Part shown: piece after piece, positions 34,936-45,463 of the stretch
How the letters are laid out: every line of letters starts with the position of its first letter
Position numbering within the stretch: position 1 is the first letter of the stretch
Assembly (NCBI RefSeq): GCF_024585265.1
Contig: NZ_CP036533.1
Span: 744,001 to 808,000 of the forward strand
DNA from: Bradyrhizobium sp. WBAH42
Lineage (GTDB): Bacteria; Pseudomonadota; Alphaproteobacteria; Rhizobiales; Xanthobacteraceae
Length of the DNA stretch: 64,000 bases
Direction: 5' to 3'
Translations under genes and position numbers: made by a program
The notes under the pieces: generated by a model
What the model saw: only the letters and a program-made list of their open reading frames with translations
What the model was told of the DNA's origin: nothing
Database searches by the model: none

Positions 34936-35850
34936 TTACGCCGGCGGATTCACTTCGTCGCCGGAACGTCCCAAATCTCGTTCGCGCAAGTAGATATAGA
35001 ACCCGGCGCCGATGATGATGGCGGCGCCGACGAGTGTTGCGATGGACGGGACGTCGCCGAACACGACGAAGCCGAAGATCACGGCCCAGACGATCATCGA
35101 ATATTGATAGGGCACCACGACGCTGGCCGGCGCGAGCTTGAGCGAGCGGTTGACGCAGAACAGCGCGGTCACCGAGACGCATCCGGCAAGCGCGAAGATC
35201 ACGAGGCTGCCAGGGGTCGGCGGCACCCAGTGGAACGCCGACAGCACCGCCCCCAGCGAAAACGTGCCGATGAATTGCGAGGACGCCATCACGATGTCGG
35301 GCGTCTTGCGCAGGCTGCGCGTGATCAGCATCAGGGTTGCGAAGGAGAGGCTGCCGCCGAGCGCGATCAGCGCCGGCAGGCTGACCGTCTGCGCAGACGG
35401 GCGCAGCGCGATCAAGACGCCGCAAAAGCCGATCAGGATCGCGGTCCAGCGCCGCCAGCCGACCTTCTCGCCGAGAAAGATCGCCGACATTGCGGTGACG
35501 AAGATCGGCCCGGCGAGATAATAGGTGATGACGTCGGCGAGCGGCAGATAGACGGTTGCGAGAAAGAAGGCGGCGACTTCCAGCGTCGACAACACGACGC
35601 GAACCAGCTGCAGGCCCGGCCGCTCCAGATGCAGGAACAGGTCGCGCTGCTTCCAGATCAGGGGCGACAGCAGCAGCAGCGCCGCGCAGGCGCGCAGGAA
35701 CAGGAGCTGCCCCACCGAATAGGTCCCGACCAGGAACTTGCCCATGGCATCGCCGAACGAGAACATGAAGATCGACAGCACCATGAGCCCGATGCCGGCC
35801 AGGCGCGCGGAGCGATCGTCATAGGCGGAGAGATTCTTGAAGAGCGGCAT
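34936..35850 (-). CDS. EamA/DMT-family transporter
   Basis: A 304-residue inner-membrane protein with about ten helices in two EamA repeats. LAGIGLMVLSIFMFSFGDAM starts helix one, ITYYLAGPIFVTAMSAIFLGEKVGWRR ends the first repeat, and MIVWAVIFGFVVFGDVPS lies in the second. The resemblance is to S-adenosylmethionine/drug-metabolite transporters of the family; the substrate is not known. It is not closely similar to the DMT gene at 20834-21694. A palindromic repeat precedes its start. Confidence 0.9.
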   Translation of the reverse strand: MPLFKNLSAYDDRSARLAGIGLMVLSIFMFSFGDAMGKFLVGTYSVGQLLFLRACAALLLLSPLIWKQRDLFLHLERPGLQLVRVVLSTLEVAAFFLATVYLPLADVITYYLAGPIFVTAMSAIFLGEKVGWRRWTAILIGFCGVLIALRPSAQTVSLPALIALGGSLSFATLMLITRSLRKTPDIVMASSQFIGTFSLGAVLSAFHWVPPTPGSLVIFALAGCVSVTALFCVNRSLKLAPASVVVPYQYSMIVWAVIFGFVVFGDVPSIATLVGAAIIIGAGFYIYLRERDLGRSGDEVNPPA

Positions 35851-35870
35851 TGCGGTCGTTCGTGGGAAGC

Positions 35871-35954
35871 GTCATTGCGAGCGAAGCGAAGCAATCCAGA
35901 CTGTCTCCGCAGCGGCAGTCTGGATTGCTTCGTCGCTTCGCTCCTCGCAATGAC
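35871..35954. repeat. Palindromic repeat, GTCATTGCGAGCG family, copy 1
   Basis: Arms GTCATTGCGAGCGAAGCGAA and the complementary right arm ending CTCGCAATGAC, with AGACTG/CAGTCT inside. The same family occurs at 39605-39684 and 59151-59234. Confidence 0.85.
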
Positions 35955-36109
35955 AAGGAGAGAGCGCGGAATCATGGCGACCGGAGTCGCTTGCGGTCGT
36001 TTTAATGACGTGAGCCGCCGGGACAAGCCCGCTACCGCCGAATTGAACGGATTGTCGCACTCTTCGCATCGCGGTAGCGATACGAGCCACATCGACCAGA
36101 GAGCCTGAC

Positions 36110-36592
36110 ATGACCGATTTCGATCCGGCCCGGCATCGCATGATCCCGACGCAACGCTGGTTTGAGGATTTCGTCGTGGGCGAACGCTTCGTGCTGCCGA
36201 GCCGCACCCAGACCTCGGCTGTGTTCGCCGCATTCCAGACCGCGAGCGGCGACACCCATCCCGTGCACTATGACGTCGAATATTGCCGCGCCCGCGGCAT
36301 GCCGCATCTGCTCGCCCACGGCTTCCAGACCCTGATCCACACCGCGCCGGGCGCCGGCCTGTTTCCGTTCCTGGTCGAGGAATCGCTGGTCGGCTTCCTC
36401 GAGCAATCGAGCCGCTTTCTGAAACCCGTGTTCGCCGACGACACCCTTTATCCGGCGCTCCAGGTCACCGAGCTTGTGCCGGGGCGCTCGACCGGCACGG
36501 TGGCGCTTCGCAGCACCGTGTTCAACCAGCGCAAGGAGCTGGTGCTGGAGGGACTGCAGAAATTCCTGATCCGGCGGCGGCCGGCCGGTTAA
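36110..36592 (+). CDS. MaoC-like hot-dog dehydratase/thioesterase-fold protein
   Basis: A 160-residue hot-dog protein. RWFEDFVVGERFVLPSRT and FQTASGDTHPVHYDVEYCRA form the hydratase-2 motif (Asp, Pro and His conserved), and LAHGFQTL follows. MaoC proteins hydrate enoyl-CoA or act on related acyl substrates. It lies just upstream of obgE on the same strand but with its own leader; no functional tie is evident. Confidence 0.88.
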   Translation: MTDFDPARHRMIPTQRWFEDFVVGERFVLPSRTQTSAVFAAFQTASGDTHPVHYDVEYCRARGMPHLLAHGFQTLIHTAPGAGLFPFLVEESLVGFLEQSSRFLKPVFADDTLYPALQVTELVPGRSTGTVALRSTVFNQRKELVLEGLQKFLIRRRPAG

Positions 36593-37717
<1,125 letters not shown>

Positions 37718-37731
37718 ACTCTCTCCCCACC

Positions 37732-37858
37732 GTCGTCCCCGCGAAGGCGGGGACCCATACCGCGTGATCTATCTTTTGCGAATGGTCGTAGTACCGACCG
37801 ACGAATCTTCGCCAAACAACTCCCTGTGGTTATGGGTCCCCGCCTTCGCGGGGACGAC
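37732..37858. repeat. Palindromic repeat (GTCGTCCCCGCGAAGGCGGGG type)
   Basis: The arms GTCGTCCCCGCGAAGGCGGG on the left and CCCGCCTTCGCGGGGACGAC on the right, extended by CCATA/TATGG, enclose about 70 bases. It lies between obgE and the sulfatase gene. Confidence 0.85.
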
Positions 37859-37954
37859 AGCGGAGTGCATCGCTGCGAGCGCGCGCATCACCGGCTTGTC
37901 TTGGCGCGCGCAATATCGCAGCATCAAACGCTCAAGAACCGGCAGGGACAACGC

Positions 37955-39589
37955 ATGGCGCGCGCGAAGAACGTTCTCTGGATCATGTGCGACCAGCTTC
38001 GCTACGATTATCTCGGCTGCACCGGCCATCCCAAACTGAAGACACCGAACATCGACGCCATGGCCAAGCGCGGCGTACTGTTCACGAAGGCCTATGTGCA
38101 ATCGCCGATCTGCGGCCCGTCGCGGATGTCGTTCTACACCGGGCGCTACATGCGCTCGCACGGCTCGCACTGGAACGGCTGGCCCCTGCGGGTCGGCGAG
38201 CCCACGCTCGGCGATCACCTCAAAAAGATCGGCGTACGCAACGTGCTGGTCGGCAAGACCCACATGGCGCCTGACATCGAAGGCATGAAGGCGCTCGGCA
38301 TTCCGCCGGAATCGATGATCGGCGTGCACGTCGCCGAATGCGGCTTTGAGCCGTACGAGCGCGACGATGGGCTGCATCCGACCGGACGGCCGCGGCCGAA
38401 ATACGACGAATATCTGCGAAAGCACGGCTTTGAAGCCAGCAATCCCTGGGAGCACTGGGCAAATTCCGGTGCTGCCGAGGATGGCAGCTTGCAGAACGGC
38501 TGGCTGCTGGTGCACGCCGACAAGGCCGCACGCGTGCCCGACGAGCATTCCGAGACGCCCTACATGACGCGGCGCGCGATGGACTTCATCAGCGAGGCCG
38601 AGTCCGACGGCCGGCCGTGGTGCCTGCATCTGTCCTACATCAAGCCGCATTGGCCCTACATCGCGCCGGAGCCCTATGCCAGCATGTATTCGACCGATGA
38701 CATGATCCCGGTGATCCGCTCGGAGCGCGAGCGACAGAATCCGCACCCGGTGTTCGGCGCCTACATGGACATGCGCTACTCCCGCAACATGGCGCGTGAC
38801 GAGGCCCGCGAGAAGGTGATCCCGACCTATATGGGCCTGATCACCCAGATCGACGACCAGATGGGCGTGCTGATGAAATTCTTGGGTGAGCGTGGCCTGT
38901 TGGACACGACGATGATCGTGTTCACCTCCGATCACGGCGATTATCTCGGCGATCACTGGATGGGCGAGAAGGACCTGTTCCACGAGCAGTCCGCAAAGAT
39001 CCCGCTGATCATCATCGATCCCTCGCATGAGGCCGACGCCACCCGCGGCACGCGCAGCGATGCGCTGGTCGAGGCGATCGATCTTGCGCCGACCTTCGTC
39101 GATTATTTCGGCGGCCAGGTGCCGGGCCACATTCTCGAAGGACGTTCGCTGCTGCCGCTGCTGCGCGGGCCGACGCCGCCGGATTGGCGCCAGGTCGCTT
39201 TCTCCGAATACGACTATTCCATGCAGGACGTGCGGCTGAAGCTGAACCAGCCGATCGAGCGCTGCCGCCTGTTCATGGTGTTCGACGGCCGCTGGAAATA
39301 CATCCACGCCTCCGGCTTCCGCCCCATGCTGTACGACCTCGAAACCGATCCGGACGAGTACGTCGATCGTGGCGACGATCCTGATTGCGCCGGCATCATC
39401 GCGGGGCTCCAGGCCGAGCTGTTCGACTGGGCGCTGCATCCGAACGACCACATCACCACGCCGCGCGAGAAGATCGCCGCCTATGCGGATAATCAGTTGC
39501 AGGTGAAGGGCGGGATTTTGATCGGCATCTGGAATGAAGCCGAACTCACGGCGATCAAGGACGGGATAGCGCAGCGCACGAAGATGTAG
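37955..39589 (+). CDS. Sulfatase-family hydrolase (sulfatase/phosphonate monoester hydrolase type)
   Basis: A 544-residue alkaline-phosphatase-superfamily enzyme. NVLWIMCDQLRYDYLG holds a metal-binding Asp near 13, SPICGPSRMSFYTGRY is the sulfatase motif with Cys53 in CxPxR (the Cys converted to formylglycine), and VFTSDHGDYLGDHWMGEKD is the second metal site. YDLETDPDEYVD near the C terminus is typical. There is no signal peptide, so it is probably cytoplasmic, like phosphonate monoester hydrolases of rhizobia. The ATG at 37955 follows AGGGA; the longer upstream frame lies in a palindromic repeat. Substrate unknown. Confidence 0.88.
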   Translation: MARAKNVLWIMCDQLRYDYLGCTGHPKLKTPNIDAMAKRGVLFTKAYVQSPICGPSRMSFYTGRYMRSHGSHWNGWPLRVGEPTLGDHLKKIGVRNVLVGKTHMAPDIEGMKALGIPPESMIGVHVAECGFEPYERDDGLHPTGRPRPKYDEYLRKHGFEASNPWEHWANSGAAEDGSLQNGWLLVHADKAARVPDEHSETPYMTRRAMDFISEAESDGRPWCLHLSYIKPHWPYIAPEPYASMYSTDDMIPVIRSERERQNPHPVFGAYMDMRYSRNMARDEAREKVIPTYMGLITQIDDQMGVLMKFLGERGLLDTTMIVFTSDHGDYLGDHWMGEKDLFHEQSAKIPLIIIDPSHEADATRGTRSDALVEAIDLAPTFVDYFGGQVPGHILEGRSLLPLLRGPTPPDWRQVAFSEYDYSMQDVRLKLNQPIERCRLFMVFDGRWKYIHASGFRPMLYDLETDPDEYVDRGDDPDCAGIIAGLQAELFDWALHPNDHITTPREKIAAYADNQLQVKGGILIGIWNEAELTAIKDGIAQRTKM

Positions 39590-39604
39590 AACTCCGTCCC
39601 TCCC

Positions 39605-39684
39605 CGTCATTGCGAGCGCAGCGAAGCAATCCAGACTGCCTCCGCGGAGGGACTCTGGATTGCTTCGCTGCGCTCGCAATGACG
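39605..39684. repeat. Palindromic repeat, GTCATTGCGAGCG family, copy 2
   Basis: Arms CGTCATTGCGAGCGCAGCG and the complement ending TGCGCTCGCAATGACG. It lies between convergent genes. Related to 35871-35954 and 59151-59234. Confidence 0.85.
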
Positions 39685-39696
39685 GGAGGAGAGACC

Positions 39697-40665
39697 TCAA
39701 TTCTCGATCTTGTATCCGGTCGCCTTCACGATCGGCTGCCACAGCGCGGTGTTCGCGGCGAGCTCCTTCGTCAATCCCTCCGGCGTCGAGCCGACCGGTA
39801 TCAACCCGATCGCCATCAGCTTCTCCTTCACCTCGGGCTTGGCGAGCGCCGCGACCGCGGCTGCGCTGAGCTTTTCGGCAAAATCGGGCGGGCTGCCGGC
39901 GGGGAGCCACATGCCGTACCAGCCGTCGGCAACGAGATCGATGCCGCTTTCCTTCAGCGTCGGCACATCGGGGACGAACGGCGAGCGCTCTGCGCTTGCA
40001 ATCGCGAGGATCCTCACGCCGTTAGCACGATGCTGCGCGATCGCATCGGATACCGTGGTGATGCCGAACGGCAGATGGCCGGCGATGAGATCATTCATGA
40101 CGAGCGCGCTCCCGCGATAGGGCACCCGGGTCACTGAAAGACCAAGGATCTGTTCAAGTCGCCATCCGAGGAAGTGCGGGATGTTGCCGCTGCCTGGTGT
40201 CCCATAGGTGGCCTTCGCGACATTTGCCCTCAACCAGGTGACGAGTTCACTAAAACTATCCACCCCGATCGCGGGACTTGCAACGACGGCAAACTCGAAG
40301 CGAACGAGTTGCGACACGGGGACGAAATCCCTGGCCGCGTCGAAGCTCGGTTGATTCTCCACCATCGGCAGCAGGTACATGGTCGGACCGGTCGTCACCA
40401 AGATTGTATTGCCGTCGGAGCTTGCGCCCTTCACGGCCCTGATTCCGATCAATCCGTCGCCACCGGTACGATTCTCGACGATCATGGTTCGCCCAAGCGG
40501 GGCGCTGAATTGCTCGGCAATGAGACGACACAAGGCATCACCGCTGCCGCCTGCCGCGAACGGAAAGATGATGCGCGTCAGCGGACCGGATTGAGCATGT
40601 GCGCCACTGGCCTGCGCCAGCAAGGGCAGCGAGAGGCCTCCGGCGATGAAGCTGCGTCGGTCCAC
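39697..40665 (-). CDS. Tripartite tricarboxylate transporter (Bug) substrate-binding protein
   Basis: A 322-residue periplasmic receptor. MDRRSFIAGGLSLPLLAQAS with a twin-Arg-like start and cleavage near AHA is the signal peptide; IIFPFAAGGSGDALCRLIAE and MIVENRTGGDGLIGIRAVKG are Bug signatures; PFVPDVPTLKESGID lies near the C terminus. No TctA/TctB genes flank it. It is a distant paralogue of the receptor at 26392-27372. It converges with the sulfatase gene and is divergent from proB. Confidence 0.9.
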   Translation of the reverse strand: MDRRSFIAGGLSLPLLAQASGAHAQSGPLTRIIFPFAAGGSGDALCRLIAEQFSAPLGRTMIVENRTGGDGLIGIRAVKGASSDGNTILVTTGPTMYLLPMVENQPSFDAARDFVPVSQLVRFEFAVVASPAIGVDSFSELVTWLRANVAKATYGTPGSGNIPHFLGWRLEQILGLSVTRVPYRGSALVMNDLIAGHLPFGITTVSDAIAQHRANGVRILAIASAERSPFVPDVPTLKESGIDLVADGWYGMWLPAGSPPDFAEKLSAAAVAALAKPEVKEKLMAIGLIPVGSTPEGLTKELAANTALWQPIVKATGYKIEN

Positions 40666-40854
40666 GACAATCCTCCCTCGTTATTGATTGTTCGAGGCAT
40701 AGACTGCCCGAGCCTCGGCCGACAAGGGCGCCGTTAGGCCTATTTACCGGCTCCGCTGCCTTGCGCCGGCCACCGTCCTGCTGCAAAAGCTAGCCGCATC
40801 GGCGCCGCCCTTTTCGCTCCGCCGGATCAGCGACAGAGCAATTTGACGACCGCC

Positions 40855-41976
40855 ATGGCCAGCCCCGAACTCAGTCAATTCCGCCGCATCGTCGTCAAGG
40901 TCGGCTCCGCGCTGCTGGTCGATTCCGACAAGGGCGAGGTGCGGGCGTCCTGGCTCGCCGCGCTCGCCGACGACATGGCCAAGCTGCACAAGGAAGGACG
41001 CGACGTCCTCGTCGTGTCCTCCGGCTCGATCGCGCTGGGCCGCAGCCGCCTCAAATTGCCGCGCGGACCGCTGAAGCTGGAAGAGAGCCAGGCCGCCGCT
41101 GCCGTCGGCCAGATCGCGCTGGCGCGGATCTGGTCGGAAGTGCTCGGGGCGCACGGTATCGGCGCCGGCCAGATCCTGGTGACGCTGCAGGACACCGAGG
41201 AGCGCCGCCGCTATCTCAACGCGCGCTCCACCATCGGCAAGCTGCTGGAATGGCGCGCCATCCCCGTGATCAACGAGAACGACACGGTGGCGACCACCGA
41301 GATCCGCTACGGCGACAATGATCGCCTCGCCGCGCGCGTCGCGACCATGGCGAGCGCCGACCTGCTGGTGCTGCTGTCCGACATCGACGGGCTCTACGAC
41401 GCCCCGCCGAAGAACAACCCGAACGCAAAACTCATTCCCGTCGTCGACAGCATCTCCTCGGAGATCGAGGCGGTGGCGGGCGATGCCGAGTCCGAGCTGT
41501 CGCGCGGCGGCATGCGCACCAAGGTCGAGGCGGCCAAGATCGCCACCACCGGCGGCACCCACATGCTGATCGCCTCCGGCAAGATCGAGCATCCCCTGCA
41601 GGCGATCGCCGATGGCGGCCGCTGCACCTGGTTCCTGACGCCCGCCAATCCCATCACGTCGCGCAAGCGCTGGATCGCGGGCACGCTGGAGCCGAAGGGC
41701 ACGCTGACCATCGATGCCGGCGCCGTGACCGCACTGCGCGCCGGCGCCAGCCTGCTGCCGGCCGGCGTGATCAAGGTCGAGGGCCAGTTCGCCCGCGGCG
41801 ATGCCGTGATCGTGCGCGGCCCCGACGGCAGCGAGATCGGCCGCGGCCTGATCGCCTATGACGCCGAAGACGCCGAACGCATCAAGGGCCGCTCCTCGCC
41901 GGACGTGATGACCATCCTCGGCATCAGCGGCCGCGCCGAGATGATCCACCGCGACGATCTGGTGGTGGGCGGCTAA
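40855..41976 (+). CDS. proB: Glutamate 5-kinase
   Basis: A 373-residue enzyme that phosphorylates glutamate in the first step of proline synthesis. The amino-acid kinase domain has [48 protein letters not shown], and [13 protein letters not shown]. The C-terminal PUA domain (about 285-373) includes [21 protein letters not shown]. Start is at ATG 40855; an upstream TTG is possible. proA follows after an interrupting antisense gene. Confidence 0.97.
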   Translation: MASPELSQFRRIVVKVGSALLVDSDKGEVRASWLAALADDMAKLHKEGRDVLVVSSGSIALGRSRLKLPRGPLKLEESQAAAAVGQIALARIWSEVLGAHGIGAGQILVTLQDTEERRRYLNARSTIGKLLEWRAIPVINENDTVATTEIRYGDNDRLAARVATMASADLLVLLSDIDGLYDAPPKNNPNAKLIPVVDSISSEIEAVAGDAESELSRGGMRTKVEAAKIATTGGTHMLIASGKIEHPLQAIADGGRCTWFLTPANPITSRKRWIAGTLEPKGTLTIDAGAVTALRAGASLLPAGVIKVEGQFARGDAVIVRGPDGSEIGRGLIAYDAEDAERIKGRSSPDVMTILGISGRAEMIHRDDLVVGG

Positions 41977-42000
41977 GAGCGAGAAGGGCAGTCTCGAAGG

Positions 42001-42186
42001 TCAAACCTTTTTGTCGGCCTTCCGCGCAGCCAACCGTTCGCGTCCTCGCGCCTTGATATTTTCGAACCATTCATGGACATCGCCGATCTCCTCCATCGGC
42101 GCGCTGTCAAAGCCCTTCTGGATTTCGGCCCTCAGCGCCTCAAGCTTGGCCTTTCGCCGCTCTTCACGCTCTTCGACGGTCGGCAT
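42001..42186 (-). CDS. Small ParD-like antitoxin-type protein, orphan
   Basis: A 61-residue charged helical protein. The segment KLEALRAEIQKGFDSAPMEE followed by NIKARGRERLAARK resembles the C-terminal part of ParD-type antitoxins. The CopG-type N-terminal strand is not evident and no ParE toxin gene is next to it. The ATG at 42186 follows GGAG; a longer frame upstream is Arg/Gly-rich and probably not coding. It lies antisense between proB and proA. The antitoxin label is tentative. Confidence 0.6.
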   Translation of the reverse strand: MPTVEEREERRKAKLEALRAEIQKGFDSAPMEEIGDVHEWFENIKARGRERLAARKADKKV

Positions 42187-42365
42187 CGCAGGCTCCATGA
42201 TTGGGCATTGATATTCCGAGATATTTTGGCGTCCGGCAAGCCGACCCCAGCCGGGCCATTGGCCGACCCGGCGGCGCGAACCGGGGCCCTGCCATACCCT
42301 CCCCGCCCTTCGCAAAAGCGGGATTTCCGTGCTAGGACACCGCCTTAGCAGAAGGTTGAACTCCC

Positions 42366-43661
42366 ATGGCCGCCCCCCTCAAAGCCGTCGACGGCAATGC
42401 CGATCTTCAGGCGCTGATGTCCGAGCTCGGAACCCGTGCCCGCGCCGCCGCGCGCGTGCTGGCGCTGGCGCCGCCGGAGCAGAAGAACCGGGCGCTGGAG
42501 GCCATGGAGCGGGCGATCCGCGCCAACGCGGCCGCGATCCTCGCCGCCAATGCCGAGGACGTCGCGGAGGCCCGCGCCTCCGGCAATGCCACCTCCTCCT
42601 TCATCGACCGCCTGACGCTGACACCGGCGCGCGTCGAAGCGATGGCCGAAGGCATCGGCAACGTGCGCGGCATCGCCGATCCGATCGGTATCGTCATCGA
42701 GAGCTGGCAGCGGCCGAACGGCATGACCATCGAGCGCGTGCGCGTGCCGCTGGGCGTCGTCGGCGTGATCTTCGAGAGCCGGCCGAACGTTGCGGCCGAC
42801 GCCGGCGTGCTGTGCCTGAAGTCGGGCAATGCCGTAATCCTGCGCGGCGGCTCCGACAGTTTCCGTTCGTGCCGCGCCATCCACGACTGCCTGGTGCAGG
42901 GCCTGCGCGAAGCCGGCCTGCCGGAAGCTGCGATCACGCTGGTGCCGACGCGCGACCGCGCGGCGGTCGGCATGATGCTGTCGGGCCTGAGCGGCGCCAT
43001 CGATGTCATCGTGCCGCGCGGGGGGAAAAGCCTCGTCGCGCGCGTCGAGCAGGAAGCGCGCGTGCCTGTCTTCGCGCATCTCGAAGGCGTCAACCACGTC
43101 TATGTCGATGCCAGTGCCGACCTCGCCATGGCGAAGTCGATCGTGCTCAATGCCAAGATGCGGCGCACCGGCGTCTGCGGCGCTGCCGAGACGCTGCTGG
43201 TCGACCGCGCTGCCGCTGGCAAGAACCTTAAGCCGCTGGTCGAGATGCTGCTCGATGCCGGCTGCGAGGTGCGCGGCGACGAGGCCGTGCAGAAGGCCGA
43301 TGCGCGCGTCAAGCCGGCGAGCGACGAGGATTGGGACACCGAATATCTCGACGCGATCATCGCGGCGAAGGTGGTGGACGGCGTCGACGGCGCGATCGCG
43401 CATATTCAGGACCACGGCTCGCATCACACCGATGCCATCGTGAGCGCGGATGAGGCTGCGGCGCAGAAATTCCTCAGCGAGGTCGATTCCGCGATCGTGC
43501 TGCACAACGCCTCGACGCAGTTTGCCGATGGCGGCGAGTTCGGTTTCGGCGCCGAGATCGGGATTGCCACCGGCCGCTTCCACGCGCGCGGCCCGGTCGG
43601 CGCCGAGCAATTGACGAGCTTCAAATATCGCGTCCACGGCACCGGGCAGACCCGGCCGTAG
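42366..43661 (+). CDS. proA: Gamma-glutamyl phosphate reductase
   Basis: A 431-residue enzyme that reduces gamma-glutamyl phosphate to the semialdehyde for proline synthesis. [20 protein letters not shown] is the family signature, [20 protein letters not shown] follows, and the catalytic Cys lies in [36 protein letters not shown] is near the C terminus. It is on the same strand as proB but about 390 bases away, so it may have its own promoter. Confidence 0.97.
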   Translation: MAAPLKAVDGNADLQALMSELGTRARAAARVLALAPPEQKNRALEAMERAIRANAAAILAANAEDVAEARASGNATSSFIDRLTLTPARVEAMAEGIGNVRGIADPIGIVIESWQRPNGMTIERVRVPLGVVGVIFESRPNVAADAGVLCLKSGNAVILRGGSDSFRSCRAIHDCLVQGLREAGLPEAAITLVPTRDRAAVGMMLSGLSGAIDVIVPRGGKSLVARVEQEARVPVFAHLEGVNHVYVDASADLAMAKSIVLNAKMRRTGVCGAAETLLVDRAAAGKNLKPLVEMLLDAGCEVRGDEAVQKADARVKPASDEDWDTEYLDAIIAAKVVDGVDGAIAHIQDHGSHHTDAIVSADEAAAQKFLSEVDSAIVLHNASTQFADGGEFGFGAEIGIATGRFHARGPVGAEQLTSFKYRVHGTGQTRP

Positions 43662-43680
43662 ACGTCGCGGGGCGCGGGCA

Positions 43681-44325
43681 TTGAGCAACAATCTCGTCGT
43701 GCCGCGCTTCGTGGCGCAAGCGGTCCCGGCCTCGACGCCGGGCATGCGCATCGGCCTGCTCGGCGGCTCGTTCAACCCGCCGCATCAGGCTCATCGCGCC
43801 ATCAGCCAGTTCGCACTGAAGCGATTGCAGCTCGATCGCGTCTGGTGGCTGGTCACGCCAGGCAATCCGCTCAAGGAGAACGGCACGCTGCACGAGCTCG
43901 GCGAGCGCATGCAGGCCGCGCGCGACGTCGCCGACGATCCGCGCATCGAGGTGAGCTGTCTCGAATCCGTCATTCGCACCCGCTATACTATCGACACGAT
44001 CAACACCTTGCGCCGCCGCTTCCCTGGCTTGCGCTTTGTCTGGATCATGGGCGCCGACAATCTCGCTCAATTCCATCGTTGGCAGGACTGGCGGCGCATC
44101 GCCGCCCAGGTGCCGATGGCGGTGATCGATCGCCCGCCGCAGAGTTTTCGCGCGCTCGGCTCGCCCGCAGCCCAGGCGTTATCGCGCTACCGTCTGCCCG
44201 AAAAAAAGGCGGCCCTGCTTGCAGATCGCCCGGCACCGGCCTGGGTGTTCCTGACCGGATTGAAGCTGAACCTGTCCTCGACCGGCCTACGGAACCCGGA
44301 CGGGAGCTGGAAAGGTACGAAGTGA
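43681..44325 (+). CDS. nadD: Nicotinate-nucleotide adenylyltransferase
   Basis: A 214-residue enzyme joining ATP and nicotinate mononucleotide in NAD synthesis. [20 protein letters not shown] is the nucleotidyl-transferase GSFNPxHxGH-type motif, [19 protein letters not shown] the middle motif, and [13 protein letters not shown] the end, where the usual ISST-IR reads LSSTGLR. It starts with TTG 19 bases after proA, so the two are probably co-transcribed. Confidence 0.93.
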   Translation: MSNNLVVPRFVAQAVPASTPGMRIGLLGGSFNPPHQAHRAISQFALKRLQLDRVWWLVTPGNPLKENGTLHELGERMQAARDVADDPRIEVSCLESVIRTRYTIDTINTLRRRFPGLRFVWIMGADNLAQFHRWQDWRRIAAQVPMAVIDRPPQSFRALGSPAAQALSRYRLPEKKAALLADRPAPAWVFLTGLKLNLSSTGLRNPDGSWKGTK

Positions 44326-44467
44326 GACGAAGTGTACGGACATGGTGTGGACTACGGGCTCTCTGGCATATTGAAACCCTTAACCCCACATGATGTAGTG
44401 TAACCGGTGGGCGCCGGATTCGGCGTTCGCGATACAGTGAAAGGAATGGTCCCTGACCGCATCTGTA

Positions 44468-44890
44468 TTGTCCAAGCCTGTTTTACCCAAGGTTGCCAAG
44501 CCTACGCGTAAAACATCGACCAAAGCTGCGGCCTTGAAGGCGCAACCCGACGCCGACAAGACGCTGAGCCTGATCCTCTCCCGCCTCGAGGACATGAAGG
44601 CGGAAGAGACGGTCACAATCGACCTTCGCGGCAAATCGGCGTACTCCGACTACATGATCGTCACCACCGGCCGGGTGAACCGGCACGTCGGCGCGATCGC
44701 GGAAAACGTCACCAAGAGCCTCAAGGAAAACGGCATCAAGAACATCCATGTCGAGGGCTTGCCCAATTGCGACTGGGTGTTGATCGATTCCGGCGACGTG
44801 ATCGTGCACGTGTTCAGACCCGAGGTCCGCGAGTTCTACAACCTCGAGCGGTTGTACACGCAGGGCCCAGGGGCGGCGAAGGCGATCTAG
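44468..44890 (+). CDS. rsfS: Ribosomal silencing factor RsfS
   Basis: A 140-residue protein that binds uL14 and blocks subunit joining in slow growth. LRGKSAYSDYMIVTTGRVNRHVGAIA and VEGLPNCDWVLIDSGDVIVHVF are the family core, with REFYNLERLYTQG at the end. The start is uncertain: the TTG at 44468 is annotated here, but AAAGGAATGG upstream is better placed for CTG at 44453, and an in-frame stop lies shortly before. It lies between nadD and rlmH as in many bacteria. Confidence 0.93.
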   Translation: MSKPVLPKVAKPTRKTSTKAAALKAQPDADKTLSLILSRLEDMKAEETVTIDLRGKSAYSDYMIVTTGRVNRHVGAIAENVTKSLKENGIKNIHVEGLPNCDWVLIDSGDVIVHVFRPEVREFYNLERLYTQGPGAAKAI

Positions 44891-44980
44891 GCTCACTGCC
44901 GATTTCGAATCGGCTGACGCGCATGCTAGCGTCGTGCGCGCGCCTGTTGCGCGCGGTCTTGTCAACGCGGCACTGAAATC

Positions 44981-45463
44981 ATGCGTGTTGCTGTCATTGC
45001 GGTGGGCCGGCTGAAGCAGGGCCCCGAACGGGAGCTTGCCGACCGCTATTTCGAACGGTTCTGCGACGCCGGCGGCAAGCTCGGATTCCGCGGGCTCAGT
45101 GTCTATGAAGTTGCCGAGAGCCGCGCGCGCGATGCCGCGACGCGGATGGCCGAAGAGGCCGCGGCGATCTCGGCGCATATTCCTGACAAGGCGATCCTGG
45201 TGGCGCTGGACGAGCGCGGCCAAAATCTCGACTCCACCGTATTCGCACGGCATCTCGGACGCTGGCGCGACGAGGGGGCCGGACATACTTTCTTCGTGAT
45301 CGGAGGGGCGGACGGACTTTCGCCCGAATTGCGCCGTAAGGCCAAGCTCGCGATCGCGTTCGGCTCTGCGACCTGGCCGCACCAAATGGTCCGCGTCATG
45401 CTTCTGGAACAGCTGTATCGGGCCGCCACCATCCTGGCCGGCCACCCCTATCACCGCGCGTGA
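44981..45463 (+). CDS. rlmH: 23S rRNA (pseudouridine-1915 N3)-methyltransferase
   Basis: A 160-residue SPOUT-class methyltransferase. MRVAVIAVGRLKQGPERELADRY is the N-terminal signature. LVALDERGQNLDS and FFVIGGADGLSPELRRKAKLAIAFGSATWPHQMVRVMLLEQLYRA are the knot motifs at the SAM site and C terminus. It follows rsfS and overlaps the next gene by four bases, marking one transcription unit. Confidence 0.96.
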   Translation: MRVAVIAVGRLKQGPERELADRYFERFCDAGGKLGFRGLSVYEVAESRARDAATRMAEEAAAISAHIPDKAILVALDERGQNLDSTVFARHLGRWRDEGAGHTFFVIGGADGLSPELRRKAKLAIAFGSATWPHQMVRVMLLEQLYRAATILAGHPYHRA

